Below the pieces are notes generated by a model that saw nothing but the letters and a program-made list of their open reading frames with translations, made no database searches and was not told the DNA's origin. Made by a program: the position numbers and the translations under genes. A DNA stretch of 26,974 nt from JAWKTT01 sp041398965 (GTDB lineage Bacteria; Planctomycetota; Planctomycetia; Planctomycetales; Planctomycetaceae): assembly GCA_041398965.1 (NCBI GenBank), contig JAWKTT010000051.1, forward strand, positions 1 to 26,974, read 5' to 3'. Shown in pieces: positions 16,620 to 24,506 of the stretch. Within the stretch, counting starts at the first letter, position 1; each line of letters begins with the position of its first letter.

Positions 16620-19358
16620 ATGGAAAAGAGTCAACCGATGTCTGTAGAACCTGTGACGCAAGATGGAGTAATTGCCGGGATCGATCCAATCGAACTCGAA
16701 GAATGGTATCAGTCTCTTGAAGACATCTTGCACCGTTACGGACCCGAGCGAACGAGACAGTTTCTCGTCCATCTGCGCGAACGGGCCTACCTCAAAGGGG
16801 TGATGATGCCTTTCGAGGGGACGACCCCTTACATCAACACAATCTCGGTCGCGGATCAGCCTCGCTATCCCGGCAACCTTGAACTGGAACGGCGGATCAA
16901 GTCGATCATCCGCTGGAACGCCATGGCGATGGTCGTCCGGGCGAACAAGAAAACCGAAGCGGGAGGAGCGGTCGGGGGGCACATCTCGACGTTCGCCTCA
17001 TCGGCCACACTCTACGAAGTGGCACAAAATCACTTCTTCCACGGACGGACGGACGACCACACGGGAGACATGGTTTACTTCCAAGGTCATGCGTCTCCAG
17101 GGATGTACTCGCGAGCCTTTCTGGAAGGGCGTCTCGACGAAAGCCATCTCGAGAATTTCCGCCAGGAGACCGTTCGGGGACAGGGACTGTCGTCCTATCC
17201 ACATCCGTGGCTGATGGAAGATTTCTGGCAGTTCCCCACCGTCTCGATGGGGTTGGGGCCGATCTGTTCGATCTATCACGCTCGCTTCCTGCGTTACATG
17301 CAGCACCGCAACATCCTCGACACTTCAAAGTCCAAAGTGTGGGCTTCCCTGGGTGACGGCGAGATCGACGAGCCGGAATCGCTCGGGGCCATCGGCCTCG
17401 CGAGCCGTGAGAACCTGGACAACCTCGTCTGGGTGGTCAACTGCAACCTTCAGCGTTTGGATGGTCCGGTTCGTGGCAACGGAAAGATCATTCAAGAACT
17501 CGAAGGGATTTTCCGGGGAGCCGGTTGGAACTGTATCAAGGTTGTCTGGGGTGGAGACTGGGACCCGGTCCTCGATCGCGACAAAGAAGGAAAGCTCGTC
17601 AAGCGGATGGGCGAAATTGTCGACGGGCAGTATCAGAAGTACGGAGTCTCCGACGGCAGCTATATTCGCGAGCACTTCTTCGGCGTCGACCCGGACTTGT
17701 TGGAGATGGTTGATCACCTCTCGGACGAAAAACTTCAGAAGCTTCGTCGCGGCGGACACGATCCCGAAAAGGTCTATGCCGCATATCACGCTGCGACGAA
17801 TCACAAGGGAGCACCAACTGTCATCCTGGCAAAAACAATCAAGGGTTATGGTCTTGGAGAAGCGGGCGAAGGTCGTAACGTCGCGCACAATACTAAGAAG
17901 ATGAACCTTGAGGAACTGCATCAGTTCCGGCAGCGATTCGACATCCCGATCAGCGAGAAAGATGTCGAAAAGATGCCATTCTACAAACCGGCGGAAGACA
18001 GCGACGAGATGAATTATCTCCGCAGTCGTCGCGAACAACTGGGCGGACACATTCCAATGCGGAAGCCGACCGTCGAGCCGTTACCGATCCCTCCGATCGA
18101 CAGTAAGACCTACAGTCGTGTCCTCGCCGGGACAGAAGAAGGAAAGGTGACATCGACGACCCAGGCATACGCCACGGTCCTCATGGCGTTAATGAAAGAC
18201 AAAAAAATCGGCGATCGCATCGTCCCGATTATCCCTGACGAAGCCCGGACCTTCGGGATGGAGGCGTTCTTCAGCAGCTTCGGGATTTATGCGTCGAAGG
18301 GGCAACTCTATGAGCCTGTCGACCGCGTCAACGGTTCGCTGATGTACTACAAGGAAGCGACCGACGGACAGGTCCTCGAAGAGGGGATCAACGAAGCCGG
18401 AGCGATGGGGTCATTCATCGCCGCCGGGACCGCCTACGCCAACCTCGGCGTCCAGATGATCCCGTTCTACGTGTACTACTCGATGTTCGGCTTCCAACGG
18501 GTGGGCGACCTCATCTGGCTCGCTGCCGATTCCCGCTGCAAAGGCTTCCTCGTCGGGGGCACATCAGGGCGAACCACGCTTAACGGCGAAGGCTTGCAGC
18601 ATGAAGATGGTCACAGCCATCTCATCGCGACTTCGGTTCCCAACCTCGTCGCCTATGACCCCGCATGGGGTTACGAAGTGGCCGTCATCATGCAGGATGG
18701 CTTGCGACGGATGTATGCTGAGAACGAGAACATCTTCTACTATCTCAGTGTCTACAACGAGAACTACGAAATGCCCGCGATGCCCGTGGGCGACAAGGTT
18801 CACGAAGGAATTCTTCGCGGACTCTACCAGTTCCAAAGCACCGACAGCGGCCAGGGACAGAAGGTCCGTCCCCAACTGTTCGGCTCGGGAACAATCCTGC
18901 GAGAAGTCCTTCGGGCACAAGCGATTCTCAAGGAGAAGTTCGACATCGGCTGCGACGTCTGGAGCGTCACAAGCTACAGCGAACTCGCTCGCAACGCCAA
19001 CGACGTCTCTCGTTACAACCGCCTGAACCCGACGGTCACTCCACAACGCAGCTTCCTGCAAGAGACCCTCGACGGCATTACCGGACCGTTCATCGCGGCC
19101 AGCGACAATGTCCGCTTGGTCCCCGATCAGATCCGAGAATGGATTCCGGGCGACTATGTGGTCCTCGGGACCGATGGTTTCGGCCGCAGCGACACCCGCC
19201 CCACCCTTCGGCGTCACTTCGAAATCGACGCCGAACACACCGCCTACGCCACCTTGGAAGCACTCAGCCGCCAAGGTGCCTACGACCGAAACGCCCTTTC
19301 CCCCGCTCTCACCACCCTCGGCATCACCCTCCAGGAAACACCGCCGCGTTTGGCATAG
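16620..19358 (+). CDS. aceE: Pyruvate dehydrogenase E1 component, homodimeric type
   Basis: About 912 residues, near the length of E. coli AceE and similar over the whole chain. It decarboxylates pyruvate with thiamine diphosphate and passes the acetyl group to the lipoyl E2 subunit. Landmarks are NLELERRIKSIIRWNAMAMV, VYFQGHASPGMYSRAFLEGR, SSYPHPWLMEDFWQFPTVSM, the thiamine-diphosphate motif GDGEIDEPES ending in VVNCNLQRLDG, EHFFGVDP, GTSGRTTLNGEGLQHEDGHS and the C-terminal VLGTDGFGRSDTRPTLRRHF. E2 and E3 genes are not in the window. The start is uncertain: ATG 16620 is given; ATG 16638 (MSVEPV), with a purine-rich GGAAAAGAG upstream, is nearly as good. A strong hairpin terminator follows 40 bases after the stop. 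Confidence 0.96.
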   Translation: MEKSQPMSVEPVTQDGVIAGIDPIELEEWYQSLEDILHRYGPERTRQFLVHLRERAYLKGVMMPFEGTTPYINTISVADQPRYPGNLELERRIKSIIRWNAMAMVVRANKKTEAGGAVGGHISTFASSATLYEVAQNHFFHGRTDDHTGDMVYFQGHASPGMYSRAFLEGRLDESHLENFRQETVRGQGLSSYPHPWLMEDFWQFPTVSMGLGPICSIYHARFLRYMQHRNILDTSKSKVWASLGDGEIDEPESLGAIGLASRENLDNLVWVVNCNLQRLDGPVRGNGKIIQELEGIFRGAGWNCIKVVWGGDWDPVLDRDKEGKLVKRMGEIVDGQYQKYGVSDGSYIREHFFGVDPDLLEMVDHLSDEKLQKLRRGGHDPEKVYAAYHAATNHKGAPTVILAKTIKGYGLGEAGEGRNVAHNTKKMNLEELHQFRQRFDIPISEKDVEKMPFYKPAEDSDEMNYLRSRREQLGGHIPMRKPTVEPLPIPPIDSKTYSRVLAGTEEGKVTSTTQAYATVLMALMKDKKIGDRIVPIIPDEARTFGMEAFFSSFGIYASKGQLYEPVDRVNGSLMYYKEATDGQVLEEGINEAGAMGSFIAAGTAYANLGVQMIPFYVYYSMFGFQRVGDLIWLAADSRCKGFLVGGTSGRTTLNGEGLQHEDGHSHLIATSVPNLVAYDPAWGYEVAVIMQDGLRRMYAENENIFYYLSVYNENYEMPAMPVGDKVHEGILRGLYQFQSTDSGQGQKVRPQLFGSGTILREVLRAQAILKEKFDIGCDVWSVTSYSELARNANDVSRYNRLNPTVTPQRSFLQETLDGITGPFIAASDNVRLVPDQIREWIPGDYVVLGTDGFGRSDTRPTLRRHFEIDAEHTAYATLEALSRQGAYDRNALSPALTTLGITLQETPPRLA

Positions 19359-19397
19359 ACGGGTTCCATGAGCGACGTCCAGCAATCCGAAACAGAG

Positions 19398-19430
19398 AGC
19401 CCCCACGTTTCCAGCGTGGGGGCTTCTCAT
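19398..19430 (+). terminator. Rho-independent terminator after aceE
   Basis: A perfect 10-bp stem, AGCCCCCACG and CGTGGGGGCT, with a 7-base loop is followed by TCTCATTTCATT. It ends aceE transcription. In the other direction it could act as a weak stop for the convergent DUF1559 gene. Confidence 0.9.
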
Positions 19431-19526
19431 TTCATTGAGCAACTTTGTGTCGTCGATCGGCGCGATGGTCTCGTGAAACGGTCGACCCTGTCGTCTAATC
19501 CGCGCCACGAATGGCCGTCGAGACGA

Positions 19527-20408
19527 TTAATTGTGGTCGTACCACTCGTCCTGGCGGGTGGGGTCTTCGAGGTTGAAGCCGATGTAGCCTAGCTGTTTTT
19601 GTTGCATGCGGGCGGTGTCGCCGTAGCTGGGGGCTTTCCAGCCTCGGATACGGGTTTCGACATGGCCATCAAGGAAGGCGACGTTCGCGGCTCCGCTGTG
19701 CCGGAAGTGGACGGAGGGGAAGTCGTAGGAAGGGGGTTCGGTGACCCAGTTCTCACGAAACTCGCTTTGACTGCACGCGAAGTCGACGCAGAACAGACCG
19801 GCTGAGTCGGTGAAGGCGATCGTCGAAGAGGTCGATTGAATATCCCTCATCCGTCGGGCCAAGGGTTTCTGAGACGGTTGGGGAGCCCATGTTGGAGGGA
19901 GCCAGTCGACGCCGATGGATCTTGAAAGGTACTCCGCGTTGTATCCATACCCTGTCGCCGGGAATGTAAACCTCACGGAATCCATCTGCCCGGGACCAAA
20001 ATCGGGGCACTGAAATGCTTCGTAGCTTGTCTCCATGAAAGGGGCCATCGGTCCCTCGTTCGACTTGAGTTGCAGAGCGGGATTGGGAACGTCAAAGTCG
20101 ACCGTGCCAAACCAGTATTGGGCCGTCCCTTGTGCGCCGCTGCCGGTCATCGTGAACTGCATTCGCGTCTCGTCTTCGACGACATAGGGGACGAACTGTT
20201 CGCGGTATGTCGAGCTGTAATTATGGATTGCCACAACGAGTTGATGGAGTCGGTTCCGGCACTGAGTCGTACGGGCGGCAGCTCGGACGGACTGCACTGC
20301 GGGGAGTAGCAGCGACACCAGAATCGCGATGATGGCGATCACCACCAACAGTTCGATGAGTGTAAAACCGCGCAGCAGCAAACGTCGGGGGGGGGAGTGC
20401 AATTTCAT
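19527..20408 (-). CDS. DUF1559 pseudopilin-like protein with N-terminal methylation motif
   Basis: About 293 residues. The short basic leader ends in RGFTLIELLVVIAIIAIL, the type IV pilin/pseudopilin prepilin-peptidase site and hydrophobic helix. It is followed by the planctomycete-type SVRAAARTTQCRNRLHQLV, VAIHNY and a C-terminal VHFRHSGAANVAFLDGHVE, the H-X9-DG motif. DUF1559 proteins are greatly expanded in planctomycetes and are thought to be cell-surface or periplasmic pilin-like proteins; the function is not established. The start at ATG 20408 is fixed by GAGG six bases upstream. A cobalamin riboswitch and a hairpin with a U-run lie upstream on the same strand, so expression is probably lowered by B12. 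No B12 gene is beside it. Confidence 0.93.
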   Translation of the reverse strand: MKLHSPPRRLLLRGFTLIELLVVIAIIAILVSLLLPAVQSVRAAARTTQCRNRLHQLVVAIHNYSSTYREQFVPYVVEDETRMQFTMTGSGAQGTAQYWFGTVDFDVPNPALQLKSNEGPMAPFMETSYEAFQCPDFGPGQMDSVRFTFPATGYGYNAEYLSRSIGVDWLPPTWAPQPSQKPLARRMRDIQSTSSTIAFTDSAGLFCVDFACSQSEFRENWVTEPPSYDFPSVHFRHSGAANVAFLDGHVETRIRGWKAPSYGDTARMQQKQLGYIGFNLEDPTRQDEWYDHN

Positions 20409-20441
20409 GACAGACCTCGTGTCATTCCTGTACTTCGTCAC

Positions 20442-20480
20442 AAAAAAGGTGATTGAAGCACCGGAAACTCAAGGTGGCCG
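20442..20480 (-). promoter_or_regulatory. Possible terminator/antiterminator of the riboswitch
   Basis: On the minus strand GGTG can pair with a downstream CACC that runs straight into TTTTTT, or with an upstream CACC (in GGCCACCTTGAG). The two pairings exclude each other. The U-run lies about 34 bases before the DUF1559 start codon. The terminator stem is only 4 bp, so this is tentative. Confidence 0.45.
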
Positions 20481-20595
20481 GGAGTCCATCAGCATCAGAC
20501 CAACGCGTCAGCACCATTCCCTGTGTGGGATTGGTACGATTGACACGCGGATGCAGGGCTGACGTACTTCGCGAGAGCCACCGTTTTCAGCGACT

Positions 20596-20760
20596 GGGCA
20601 GGTCTTCTGGCTTCCGGATCAACCTACTGACCGCCCCTTCCCGCTTCACCTGTCTGGAGGTGATTGGCAGTGGGTTCTTGCGGCGTTCGTCCTCGGTTAC
20701 AGCGGCGGGACCGCGACGGAATTACACCGTCTTCCCTATTCTTTCGGAAGACCACAAGCC
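20596..20760 (-). promoter_or_regulatory. Cobalamin (B12) riboswitch aptamer
   Basis: Read on the minus strand, the conserved blocks occur in the right order: AATAGGGAAGACGGTG, TAATTCCGTCGCGG, TCCCGCCGCTGTAACCGAGG, CCCACTGCC, GCGGGAAGGGGCGG, then GATCCGGAAGCCAGAAGACC and TGCC. The middle part is the B12 box. GGTCTTC at the 5' side can pair with GAAGACC at the 3' side to close the aptamer. Aptamers of this class usually repress B12 synthesis or uptake genes when adenosylcobalamin or a related form is bound. Here the only co-directional gene downstream is the DUF1559 gene, about 190 bases away. Confidence 0.96.
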
Positions 20761-21171
20761 CCCCGAACACCCAGGCTGTTCAAAGATCATGTTACTAGTG
20801 ATCTGGTCGCTGTCAACGAACCGATGATGAAACGAATACAGGACGACAAGGGGGCAGTCGCAGGAATCCGCTCTTTGGGTCTCTGGTGGTTCATCAAGTG
20901 CTTTTCCAGTGGTGGTTGGACCTGATTGAGCAGAGTCTTGCCACACGGTTGACTCGTCACTCACGCCACTTTGCGGCACTGGTTTCAATCGCTTACCGAT
21001 AAACTTTTAGCACACTCGTTCAATCTGCGCGAGGCCAACTGCGGTGAAGAAGCACGATCCGCCGCGGACTGGGGCACGTCCTCGTTTCGGCATGGTGATT
21101 CCTCTCCTCTCGGACACGTCATCCCCATCCCGGCCGGTAGAACCGGCCCGATAGTGACTCAGCACTACTTC
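20761..21171. other. Intergenic region without a recognised gene
   Basis: No frame here looks coding. A compact hairpin GGCCGGT-AGA-ACCGGCC lies at about 21132-21148; it has no U-run. The promoter for the riboswitch transcript should lie near its left end (about 20770-20850). Confidence 0.4.
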
Positions 21172-21362
21172 TTAGCCATCGGGGACTTCCAAACGACAGC
21201 ATCCGAAATCGAGATGTTGTTTTCCGCCTCGGCTTGTGACCGAGACATCGGGATGCAAACGATAGACCACAAAGCGACCCTGTTCGTTCTTCTCGACCAA
21301 CCCGGCATGTCGCCAGGAAATGCCCGCACATGCTCTGCCCCATGACCCCGGTTCCAATTCAA
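21172..21362 (-). pseudogene. Fragment of an ArsR-like winged-helix regulator
   Basis: The last 50 or so codons read HAGLVEKNEQGRFVVYRLHP and then LDFGCCRLEVPDG before the stop. The block 'AGLV-E--ReQGRfVvYRL' is the wing and last helices of ArsR-family repressors. The preceding recognition helix appears only in another frame (GQSMCGHFLATCR), so at least one frameshift is present, and no convincing N-terminal half was found. It lies just beyond the left attC site. A degraded cassette gene or unrelated flank are both possible. The stretch 21363-21607 between it and the attC site shows short open frames on both strands, none recognisable. Confidence 0.45.
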
Positions 21363-21607
21363 CCGATCCGTGTCTGTCCGGGGACAATCTGCGGGACCGC
21401 CATGCTCAGTGCTCCTGACGCCTGTGTTGTGCGTGATGGAAAATCAATCTGACGTCCATGCGGACGATCCGGAGCATCTACCGCCCCCGATCCACTCGAT
21501 TCCGGGTGATTCATATTCCCTCGCGATTGGAAACACCACCCCGCCAAAACCCAAGCGTGGGCCGAGTGCAGAGAATCGAGTTCGGCTGGCGGCGGTGCGA
21601 GGTTGAG

Positions 21608-21699
21608 CCGTAACGACCAAGATCAGCGACCCGGGGCACGGGACGCCACGATTGCCACCGCGACGCCCCCGCTGGGTTCGCTGGAGCGCATGGTTAGAC
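21608..21699 (-). other. Integron attC site (minus-oriented, left array)
   Basis: On the minus strand R'' is GTCTAAC (fits RYYYAAC) and R' is GTTACGG. The arms GCTCCAGCGAACCC and GGGTCGCTGATC pair, except for one extra A in the 5' arm, the extrahelical base expected in L''. That asymmetry sets the orientation. The stop codon of the preceding cassette gene lies inside R''. Confidence 0.82.
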
Positions 21700-21993
21700 T
21701 CTGTCGCCATAAACTCTCAAACCAATCTCGTGCAGGCGTCTGGCGAACGCCGTCCCCTCATCGTCAACGATCTTGATCAATCCGTGGTCTGCCAAACTGC
21801 TGCCACCATCAAAGACGACAAGACTGCCGTGATAAAGACCACGAACCTCGTCTTGGACAATGTCTGTGACACGGGCCTCCAACTCAGGCGGAATCCCTGC
21901 GGCCATCAGTCGTGAGACAATACGCTTGGCGGTGGCACGATGGCCATCGGCGAATACTCGGAGGAACTCGTCTTGGAGATAGCTGTCTGCCAT
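21694..21993 (-). CDS. Integron cassette protein, unknown function (99 aa)
   Basis: The protein starts MADSYLQDEFLRVFADGHRA and ends RRLHEIGLRVYGDRV. It looks soluble and mostly helical, with no signal peptide, membrane segment or recognised motif. ATG 21993 is chosen because the longer start at 22023 would lie inside the neighbouring attC site. The TAA stop is part of the R'' box of the attC site at 21608-21699, a usual arrangement of cassette genes. No ribosome site is visible. The gene begins about 17 bases after the R' box of the preceding attC. No family could be named. Confidence 0.8.
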   Translation of the reverse strand: MADSYLQDEFLRVFADGHRATAKRIVSRLMAAGIPPELEARVTDIVQDEVRGLYHGSLVVFDGGSSLADHGLIKIVDDEGTAFARRLHEIGLRVYGDRV

Positions 21994-22010
21994 AGCAATC
22001 GTGCGTAGTG

Positions 22011-22099
22011 GTCTAACGACCAAAGTCAGCCGGTCGCGGCGGTTGACTGGGATTCAGATTGCGCGCCGACCGCAACTCGGCTTCACCATTTAGTTACCC
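22011..22099 (-). other. Integron attC site (minus-oriented, left array)
   Basis: On the minus strand R'' is GGGTAAC and R' is GTTAGAC (fits GTTRRRY). The arms AGCCGAGTTGCGG and CCGCGACCGGCT pair, with one extra A in the 5' arm. The TAA stop of the gene at 22094-22582 is inside R''. Confidence 0.82.
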
Positions 22100-22582
22100 C
22101 ATGGATTCTATTCGGAATTCTTGAATGGGGAATGACCAAGATTCGTATCGACAATAAGCCAACTGATTGTTCTTAAGGAACTGTTTAACATCGCACACGA
22201 GAGACGAGCGACCATCATGGTAGACAGCCAACATTCGATCTTCAATCACGGGGCGAACGTACTCATCGAGCGCATCTCCATACGTCTGTGCCCAAAACTC
22301 CGATCGATCGCCGTCGAACTGCGGTCCACCGTACAGGTCAGGATCGAGGTGCTCATGCGATCCCGGGACGGCGAATTTGACTGTAATATCATCCGGAGTG
22401 AAAACGACGAACAGAATGTTGCAGCGATTTGCCGGTGAAGGAATCTGATATCGAATGCTAAATTGAGCCGGTATATTCTGCGTGATGGGAAGTCCCTCAA
22501 CGTTGATTTCTTCACGCAATGAACGCCATCCAGGAAAGTCAGCAACCCAACGTGAATGCGCATACTCCTGGAATGATGTCAT
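22094..22582 (-). CDS. Integron cassette protein, unknown function (162 aa)
   Basis: The protein begins MTSFQEYAHSRWVADFPGWR and ends WSFPIQEFRIESMG. It is rich in aromatic and acidic residues and has no obvious signal peptide or membrane helix; the middle has alternating strands (RCNILFVVFTPDDITVKF). I do not recognise a family. The start ATG lies 18 bases after an attC R' box and the TAA stop lies in the next R'' box, so one cassette holds exactly this gene. No ribosome site is visible. Expression would depend on an array promoter or read-through, and the array is cut off upstream by the insertion sequence. Confidence 0.82.
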   Translation of the reverse strand: MTSFQEYAHSRWVADFPGWRSLREEINVEGLPITQNIPAQFSIRYQIPSPANRCNILFVVFTPDDITVKFAVPGSHEHLDPDLYGGPQFDGDRSEFWAQTYGDALDEYVRPVIEDRMLAVYHDGRSSLVCDVKQFLKNNQLAYCRYESWSFPIQEFRIESMG

Positions 22583-22600
22583 TCGAGGTTCAATCTACTG

Positions 22601-22690
22601 GGGTAACGACGCCGTTCACCGGGCCGCGGCGACCGAAGTTGATTTCATAACCCGCGCGGCCCGCGGCTCCGGTGCATTGCATGGGTACGC
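22601..22690 (-). other. Integron attC site with degenerate R'' box (minus-oriented)
   Basis: R' on the minus strand is GTTACCC. The arms AATGCACCGGAGCCGCG and CGCGGCCCGGTGAA pair, with one extra G in the 5' arm. The R'' slot reads GCGTACC, ending ACC instead of AAC. It is the last attC site of the left set on the side facing the integrase remnant. Confidence 0.72.
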
Positions 22691-22905
22691 CCGGCATGGG
22701 CGTGTTGTTTTGGGGTCGAAGTCCCCTGTGCGAGACGGGAGACTTTCGGAAAGGTCATTATCTGATGATTTGTCTGAAAAGGGAAGTACGAGACGAAGGC
22801 GGGCGCCGACCGCTAGGTTGGTCACGGGAGGGTGACCGACTGTGGGGAGGAAGCCTGCGAAGAGATGCGTAAACGCCGAGTCTGTTTTCATTCGCCACCC
22901 GGACC
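22691..22905. other. GC- and purine-rich non-coding stretch, possibly RNA-encoding
   Basis: No gene. On the plus strand it contains GTGCGAGACGGGAGAC at about 22728, then a hairpin GGTTGGTCAC/GTGACCGACT near 22813-22838 and purine-rich joints (GGGGAGGAAGC). The look is that of a structured RNA. A GTGCG start resembles group II intron 5' ends, and some group II introns insert in attC sites, but no reverse transcriptase or catalytic domain V is present here. The insertion sequence cuts it off at 22906. Confidence 0.35.
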
Positions 22906-24452
22906 GGGCGGATTCAGGATTTGTTGGAAAAAATCAGCCGGGGAATTGGTGTAGGCGAAAGTCCCTGAGGCTCTGCGGTAAAGAGTGGTTCGGTAAAAAG
23001 ACTGCTTTTCACGGGAGGACTCAGGGATGAGCGAAGAGTACCAACGGCTGCAGGATGCGGCCAGAGATGTTGATCGGGAGATTGCCGAACTGGAGAAAAA
23101 ATCACCGTGTGCACTCCGCGGCGGAGTTGGCCGAGATGGAACGGCGGTTGGATGAAGGCGGTGAAGAGAAGTTCGCTGGCCAAGGGGACGATCCCGCCGA
23201 ATGCCGCGAGCGACCCGAGTTTCAGCAGCAGCAGAAAGAATTCATCCGCCAGTTGCCTCAGAAGTACCATTTCCCACGGAGTGCGTCGCAAGGTTGTGCA
23301 TTTGCCCGGTAATGTCGACGTGACTGTTCACGTGACGTATTACCATCGGCAGAAAGATCCCGCCAAGGCGTCTCGTAAGCCGAAGCGAGGACCGTTCCCG
23401 GCTTTGATGCTGCTGGGGATTGCCAACAGCCTGGACGCCCACTGTTCGCCGCCGCATGGCCAAAGCCTCGGCACTGCTGGGATCATTCGAAGAAGCCCAA
23501 GAGATGCTCTCTGAGGCAGGCATCGCGGTCAGCGTAATTACCGCCAGTGAAAGGTCTGTGGTCACACGGCCAAAAGCTCGTGCAGCTGACATCGTCTGGG
23601 AGCATGCACGTGGCTGGAAATGTGAAGGGCCGCCGCATCGTGGTCAGTCTGGATGGGGCCGTCCGCCTGCGAGAACCTCGCAAAGGGCGGACGAAGAAAG
23701 GTCGCAGGAAGTTTGCGGCCAACCGGGCGCGAGCCCCGGCTGTTCATCATTTATCCGGTCGATGACGAAGGCCGCATGGCCGCTGACTTCGCACCCATCA
23801 TCGACGGCACGCTGGCCTCTTGCGATCGTCTGTTTGAAATACTGCAGGCGTATCTGAGCAGCATCAACATCGCACAAGCATCGCGGGTGCTGTTCGTGGC
23901 CGATGGAGCAACGTGGATCTGGCGGAGAATTCCGGGAAACTGATCAAGACCTCCAATTGCAGGATGAACAGGTTCAGCAACTGATCGACTTCGGCACGCG
24001 GTCGAATACCCGGCAAGATCGCAGGACAGCAAAAACCTGACCGGTTCAAAACGCAAGCACTGGGTGATGATTCAGAAGAAGCGACTGCTGCGAGGTGAGA
24101 TCGGGTCGGTCGTGATTGAGTTGAAGGCCTTTCATCAGGTCGCCGCACCAAGTCACAAACAACTGGCTGAACTACTTCATGACACACGGTTTGACGCATC
24201 GCCGGATGGATTACTCGACCTCACGCAGCCATCACCTGCCAATCGGCAGCGGCGCCGTGGAGAGCGCGATTCGCCGTGTGATCAACCTGCGCGTGAAGAG
24301 CAACTCGATGTACTGGCTGCGAGAAAACGCCGAAACCATGATTCGCCTCCAGCGTTCGGCTCAAAGCAGGAAGAGCCGAAGAACTCTTCCTGCAAACAAC
24401 TTACAACACCATCAGCCTCGCCGCATAATCCCAACACACCAAGAATCCGCCC
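22906..24452 (+). mobile_element. Decayed insertion sequence with terminal inverted repeats
   Basis: The left end (22906-22927) begins GGGCGGATTC and contains TGTTGG; the right end (24431-24452) is its imperfect reverse complement, with CCAACA and GAATCCGCCC. About 1.55 kb lies between them, filled by a frameshifted transposase. No target-site duplication could be seen next to the ends, which agrees with later rearrangement. Family assignment is uncertain; the transposase motifs resemble ISKra4-type elements. Confidence 0.65.
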
Positions 24453-24466
24453 CCCGAAATGTGTAA
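23027..24466 (+). pseudogene. Transposase remnant with several frameshifts
   Basis: Pieces in all three plus frames line up in one direction. The N-terminal MSEEYQRLQDAARDVDREIA follows a good GGGAGG ribosome site. A break in an A-run near 23097 leads to SAAELAEMERRLDEGGEEKF. Then come MAKASALLGSFEEAQEMLSE, a first likely catalytic Asp in GRRIVVSLDGAVRLRE, a second in ASRVLFVADGATWIW, and a C-terminal PIGSGAVESAIRRVINLRVK with the likely Glu, followed by WLRENAETMIRLQ. The DGA, ADGA-WIW and GSG-VES blocks suggest an ISKra4-like DDE transposase; I am not sure of the family. At least four frameshifts are needed, so no active enzyme is made. Confidence 0.75.
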
Positions 24467-24506
24467 GAAATTCAAAACATCCGTTGCGCATTATCAATGC
24501 ACTCCG

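Noticed and set aside
18564..19508. Long minus-strand open frame of 314 codons inside aceE
   Set aside because: Shadow of the well-supported aceE reading frame in GC-rich DNA; no domain was recognised.
20722..20988. Minus-strand open frame upstream of DUF1559
   Set aside because: It overlaps the 5' part of the cobalamin riboswitch and has no recognisable features.
21424..21606. Plus-strand open frame ending just before the attC site at 21608
   Set aside because: The attC orientation (extra base in the arm) is minus, so a plus-strand gene would not belong to it. Composition and sequence gave no family.
21444..21710. Minus-strand open frame beginning MATESNHALQRT
   Set aside because: It is a translation of the attC site (21608-21699) and its flank. 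The similar NHALQRT residues at 26134 come from another attC site, so the likeness is at DNA level.
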